Of a stretch of 37,152 nt of DNA, positions 34,625 to 37,152 are shown piece by piece (position 1 is the first letter of the stretch; every line of letters starts with the position of its first letter). Position numbers and translations under genes: made by a program. This DNA comes from Actinomycetota bacterium (lineage in GTDB: Bacteria; Actinomycetota; Acidimicrobiia; IMCC26256; PALSA-555): contig PLJD01000114.1 of the NCBI GenBank assembly GCA_003140175.1, positions 1 through 37,152 on the forward strand, read 5' to 3'. The notes below the pieces were generated by a model. It was not told the origin of the DNA. It was given only the letters and a program-made list of their open reading frames with translations, and made no database searches.

Positions 34625-34777
34625 GTGCAGGTTCAGGATTTCATGCAGCTGGTGCGGGGGGTACCCGCCGAGGGTGAGGGACGCCGCTGGCAGGAGCGGG
34701 CGAACTGCCTCGGGGTCGACCCCGACTTGTTCTTCCCGGAGCGGGGGGCGTCGCCCCGCCCAAGGACTGGACCGTAA
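34625..34777 (+). pseudogene. whiB-family gene, 5' part only
   Basis: The GTG at 34625 follows GAGGGG with a six-base gap. The product has 50 residues, with RRWQERANCLGVDPDLFFPE, the usual WhiB opening containing its first cluster cysteine. In intact WhiB proteins the sequence continues through a CxxCxxxC motif, GVWGG and a basic tail. Here, after PERGAS, it turns into unrelated PRPRTGP and stops. Three of four iron-sulfur ligands and the DNA-binding part are missing, so it cannot work as a WhiB regulator. The break falls at 34737-34750, exactly where the opposing sensor gene also breaks. Confidence 0.75.
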
Positions 34778-35090
34778 CTGCGATGTCGCCGCAGGCCCAG
34801 GTGAACAGCGAGACAGCCAGGACGATTACCATGACGCGGTCCTGGCCGCGGCGGCTGAAGGCTCGTACCAGGCACAACACGGCTCCCGAGACGTCTATCC
34901 CGTCAACAAGCCATCCGTCGATCGGTACAGAGAAACCGTCGTTGGGGCTCACGACCAGCCACACGAAATACCCCAACAGGACCGCCGCGAGGACTGCGTA
35001 GCAAGCCCAGACCAAGACGGGCGCGCCCCCGCTCGGGTTCTGCTGTTTGTGCGCGGGGAACGAACCGGCGACATTAAGGCGGCCCGCCAC
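34641..35090 (-). pseudogene. 5' part of a multi-helix sensor gene (GGDEF/EAL-type N-terminus), truncated
   Basis: From a GTG at 35090 the frame encodes 149 residues. About 115 look like real protein: membrane segments VLVWACYAVLAAVLLGYFVW, VSGAVLCLVRAF and RVMVIVLAVSLFTWACGD, then DIAVTVQSLGGATPP. This resembles the membrane sensor part of actinobacterial diguanylate cyclase/phosphodiesterase proteins, which continue with further helices and then GGDEF and EAL domains. After GATPPAP (about 34,740) the frame becomes the antisense of the WhiB fragment, with no membrane or signalling sequence. The remaining domains are gone. The family call rests on memory of such proteins; the truncation is visible. 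Confidence 0.5.
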
Positions 35091-35172
35091 CAGCGCGGCT
35101 CACGGTGGCCATGCCTATAGTGTCGGCCCACGCGAAGTGTGCTGAAGCTTTCTCGCCGGATCCGGTCGAACT

Positions 35173-36468
35173 CTAAGTAGGCAGGGTCTCGCCGAGCCGG
35201 CGGAGAAGGTACCTCCGTTCGGCGTCCGTCCCAACGAGCGCGAGCGCCTCCAGGTAGGCCGCCTGAGCTTCGTCAAGCCGCCCAGTCCGGCGCAGGAGGT
35301 CCGCGCGAGTCGCCGGCAGGAGGTGATAGCCGGGCAGCTTGCCAGCCCGCTCCAACCGCTCGACCAACCGCAGCCCGGCGTCTGGGCCTTCGGCCATTGC
35401 GACCGCCACGGCCCGGTTGAGCTCGACGACCGGGGAAGGGACCATCTCGCTCAGCCGCTTGTACAGCGATGCGATCTCGGCCCAGTCCGTAGCCGTCGCG
35501 GTCGCTGCAGTTGCGTGACATGCCGCTATGGCTGCCTGAACCTGGTACGGACCGGGCCGGTGCTGCCGTAAGGCGGCGTCGAGCACCGCGCACCCCTCGG
35601 CGATGACGTCCGGATCCCAAAGCGCCCGGTCCTGGTCCTCGAGCGGCACGAGGTCGCCAGCGCTGTCCAATCGCCCTGCCCTGCGGGCGTCGTGCAGGAG
35701 CATGAGGGACAACAGGCCCAGGGCCTCAGGCTCGTCGGTCATCAGTTCGGAGAGCAGACGTGCCAGGCGAACTGCCTCTGCGCAGAGCCCTTGGCGTACC
35801 AGGTCAGCCCCGCCGGTGGCGCTGTAGCCCTCGTTGAACAACAGGTACAGGGCTCCGAGCACCGCTACGGTGCGCTCGGGGAGAAGGTGGCCAGGCGGTA
35901 CCTGATAGGGGATCCCGGCGTTGCGGATCTTGTTCTTGGCGCGCACGAGACGTTTGGCCATCGTCTCGGGCGGGACCACGAAAGCGCGGGCGATCTCGAC
36001 GGTGCTCAAGCCAGCGAGCGTTCGCAACGTGAGGGCCACCTGCGCCTCCATGGACAGCGCCGGATGGCAACAGGTGAAAATCAGACGAAGCCGCTCGTCG
36101 GCGATCCCGCTGTCGGTACCCTCGTACGGCTCGCTCCCCGACGGGTCGCGCCCGGACGGGTCGCCGTCGTATGGTCCCGGGTTGAGTGACGCCACCACGA
36201 TCTCCTCGTACTTCGCCGCCTCGGTCCTGGAACGGCGGAGCCGGTCGAGAGCCCGGTTGCGCGCCACAGTGGTCAGCCACGCCCCAGGGGAACGGGGGAC
36301 CCCATCGCGGCGCCACCGGTCGACGGCGAGCCCATATGCCTCCTGGGCGCATTCCTCGGCCAGGTCCCAGTCCCCCGTGACCCGTATCAGGGTCGCGACG
36401 ACCCGGCCCCATTCCTCTCGGAAGGCGCGGGTCGCCGCTGCCTCGACGTCAGCGCGTGTAGCGCCCAC
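35173..36468 (-). CDS. ECF42-type RNA polymerase sigma factor with C-terminal TPR-like extension
   Basis: The 431-residue protein starts at the GTG at 36468, five bases after the YCII stop. The N-terminal 60-165 holds sigma region 2 (WDLAEECAQEAYGLAVDRWR, PGAWLTTVARNRALDRLRRS) and region 4 (LTLRTLAGLSTVEIARAFVV, ETMAKRLVRAKNKIR). The C-terminal 230 residues, with NEGYSATGGADLVRQGLCAE, SLMLLHDARRAGRLD and EIASLYKRLSEMVPSPVVEL, form the SnoaL-free, TPR-like region (DUF6596) that defines ECF42. ECF42 genes usually sit beside a DGPF/YCII gene, as here, and lack an anti-sigma factor. The tail is thought to control activity. Confidence 0.92.
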   Translation of the reverse strand: MGATRADVEAAATRAFREEWGRVVATLIRVTGDWDLAEECAQEAYGLAVDRWRRDGVPRSPGAWLTTVARNRALDRLRRSRTEAAKYEEIVVASLNPGPYDGDPSGRDPSGSEPYEGTDSGIADERLRLIFTCCHPALSMEAQVALTLRTLAGLSTVEIARAFVVPPETMAKRLVRAKNKIRNAGIPYQVPPGHLLPERTVAVLGALYLLFNEGYSATGGADLVRQGLCAEAVRLARLLSELMTDEPEALGLLSLMLLHDARRAGRLDSAGDLVPLEDQDRALWDPDVIAEGCAVLDAALRQHRPGPYQVQAAIAACHATAATATATDWAEIASLYKRLSEMVPSPVVELNRAVAVAMAEGPDAGLRLVERLERAGKLPGYHLLPATRADLLRRTGRLDEAQAAYLEALALVGTDAERRYLLRRLGETLPT

Positions 36469-36473
36469 ATCGC

Positions 36474-36821
36474 CTACATCGGCCAGATCGGCCTCACCTC
36501 GATCGTCCCGTTGCGGGCCCCGGGGACCTTCGACGCGACTTCGATTGCCTCGTCGAGATCCTTACACTCAACGACAAAGTAACCGCCTATCTGCTCCTTG
36601 GTCTCGGCAAATGGGCCGTCTGCCGTAAGCACCTTGCCGTCACGCACCTGAACGGTGGTGGCGTCGGTCGTGGGGCGGAGACGTTCGCCTCCCCGGAGCA
36701 CTCCCCGGCTCCCCATGTCACTGCCGAACACTTCATACTCGGCCATCATGGCTGACCCCTCTTCGGGGCTCAGCGAGCCGAAGCTGCTCTCGTCGTTGCA
36801 GATAAGAAGTAAGTACTGCAT
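36474..36821 (-). CDS. YCII/DGPF-domain protein paired with the ECF42 sigma factor
   Basis: A 115-residue protein starts at the ATG at 36821 after a strong AAGGAG. MQYLLLICNDESSF, then LRPTTDATTVQVRDGKVLTA, and DGPFAETKEQIGGYFVVECK give the YciI-like fold with the DGPF signature. The family is a dimeric ferredoxin-like protein, and in ECF42 systems it is the standard neighbour; transcriptional targets of these sigma factors are often DGPF genes. Its stop lies five bases before the sigma gene start, so both are co-transcribed. No catalytic residue is evident. The pair is intact, unlike its neighbours on both sides. Confidence 0.92.
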   Translation of the reverse strand: MQYLLLICNDESSFGSLSPEEGSAMMAEYEVFGSDMGSRGVLRGGERLRPTTDATTVQVRDGKVLTADGPFAETKEQIGGYFVVECKDLDEAIEVASKVPGARNGTIEVRPIWPM

Positions 36822-36925
36822 TGGATCTCCTTTTGTCGTCCGTCCTCATCATTACGACGAACGGTGACAGCCACATGGACACCGCCGCCGCCCGGCTCTT
36901 TTTGACAAGGCCGAGGACCGACCAG

Positions 36926-37050
36926 CTAACTGGCGGCGCTGTCCGCGGCGGCCGGCGCTCGCGGCTCGCCATCCTCATCGACGAGGGGGATTTCGAGGCG
37001 AAGTTGAGCGGTGTTGACGTCGTACTCGAACAACTCGCCACAGCCGCTGT
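36926..37050 (-). pseudogene. 3' end of an unidentified gene, fused out of frame to a permease fragment
   Basis: On the minus strand a frame running from about 37,050 to a TAG at 36926-36928 reads GCGELFEYDVNTAQLRLEIP then LVDEDGEPRAPAAADSAAS. This has codon use and composition of real coding sequence and ends in a typical acidic and alanine-rich tail. It is in a different frame from the permease-like sequence upstream. I do not recognise its family. The frame stays open further upstream, so the exact joint is uncertain. Confidence 0.4.
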
Positions 37051-37152
37051 GCCGTAGACAAAAGTGAAGACCGTCGATGCGAACAAGGCGATGAACATCC
37101 GCAACAGCGATCGCGCCGCATAGTAAGGGAGGTGGGACAGCCCGGTGGGCAA
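37045..37152 (-). pseudogene. ABC transporter permease fragment (NitT/TauT-like), 5' part missing from window and 3' part lost
   Basis: From the right edge the minus strand reads LSHLPYYAARSLLRMFIALF and ASTVFTFVYGTAA. This closely resembles the start of the membrane domain in anion-type (nitrate/sulfonate/taurine-like) ABC permeases. After GTAA at about 37,045 the same frame gives VASCSSTTSTPLNFASK, which has no membrane helices, and later runs antisense to the YCII gene. The normal permease would continue with several helices and the EAA loop. The fragment is therefore truncated at its 3' side, and its 5' start lies outside the window. Confidence 0.5.

Overview
The window is about 37 kb of very GC-rich DNA with dense short-spaced genes, many GTG starts and strong G/C bias at third codon positions. 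An F420-type luciferase-like oxidoreductase, a WhiB fragment, an ECF42 sigma factor paired with a YCII protein, a b558-type succinate dehydrogenase, and leaderless promoters of the TANNNT type together point to an actinobacterium. A lineage such as Acidimicrobiia fits, but this is an inference; no rRNA or tRNA gene was seen that would settle it.

Layout. 1-760: the N-terminal part of an IS200/IS605-type TnpB running off the left edge, then a short gene fragment whose stop lies inside a repeat. 821-6980: a TMEM175-like channel, a large PAP2/kinase-like/flippase-like membrane fusion, an antibiotic-biosynthesis-type monooxygenase, a methyltransferase and a secreted lipase. 7004-9508: a membrane protein of unknown role, an HD-GYP-like membrane protein that lacks the GYP segment, and a 450-base gap with hairpins and a 30-codon ORF. 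9509-13265: pirin, dienelactone hydrolase, LLM oxidoreductase, a small membrane protein and a 5'-truncated NrfD-like remnant. 13334-18535: a D-2-hydroxyacid dehydrogenase and two coupled family III CoA-transferases, divergent from an aldehyde dehydrogenase. 18594-23460: a primary-like sigma factor, an orphan DNA methyltransferase, xseAB, a DUF4234 protein and an SRPBCC protein. 23631-26209: cystathionine beta-synthase and a gamma-synthase/lyase (transsulfuration). 26225-29721: sdhCAB. 30051-34475: a MoxR/ChlI-like AAA ATPase, an opposed lipoprotein, a VWA protein and a macrodomain protein. 34476-37152: a mosaic of broken genes (whiB 5' half, GGDEF/EAL-type sensor 5' part, ABC permease 5' part joined to an unrelated 3' end) around an intact ECF42-YCII pair.

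How genes work together. The CoA-transferase pair, the hydroxyacid dehydrogenase and the divergent aldehyde dehydrogenase look like a small acid/CoA catabolic locus. Only one of the two transferases keeps the catalytic aspartate, so a heteromeric enzyme of the BbsEF kind is likely. SdhCAB is a complete membrane-bound complex with a single membrane subunit. CBS and CGS/CGL form a two-gene cysteine/homocysteine unit. The AAA ATPase and VWA protein are a chaperone-like pair of the kind found in mycobacteria (Rv0958/Rv0959 arrangement). Both ends of the window look rearranged. The most notable leads are the CoA-transferase pair with a dead partner, the degenerate tri-domain flippase, the HD domain without GYP, and the tail-to-tail truncated gene scar at about 34,740.
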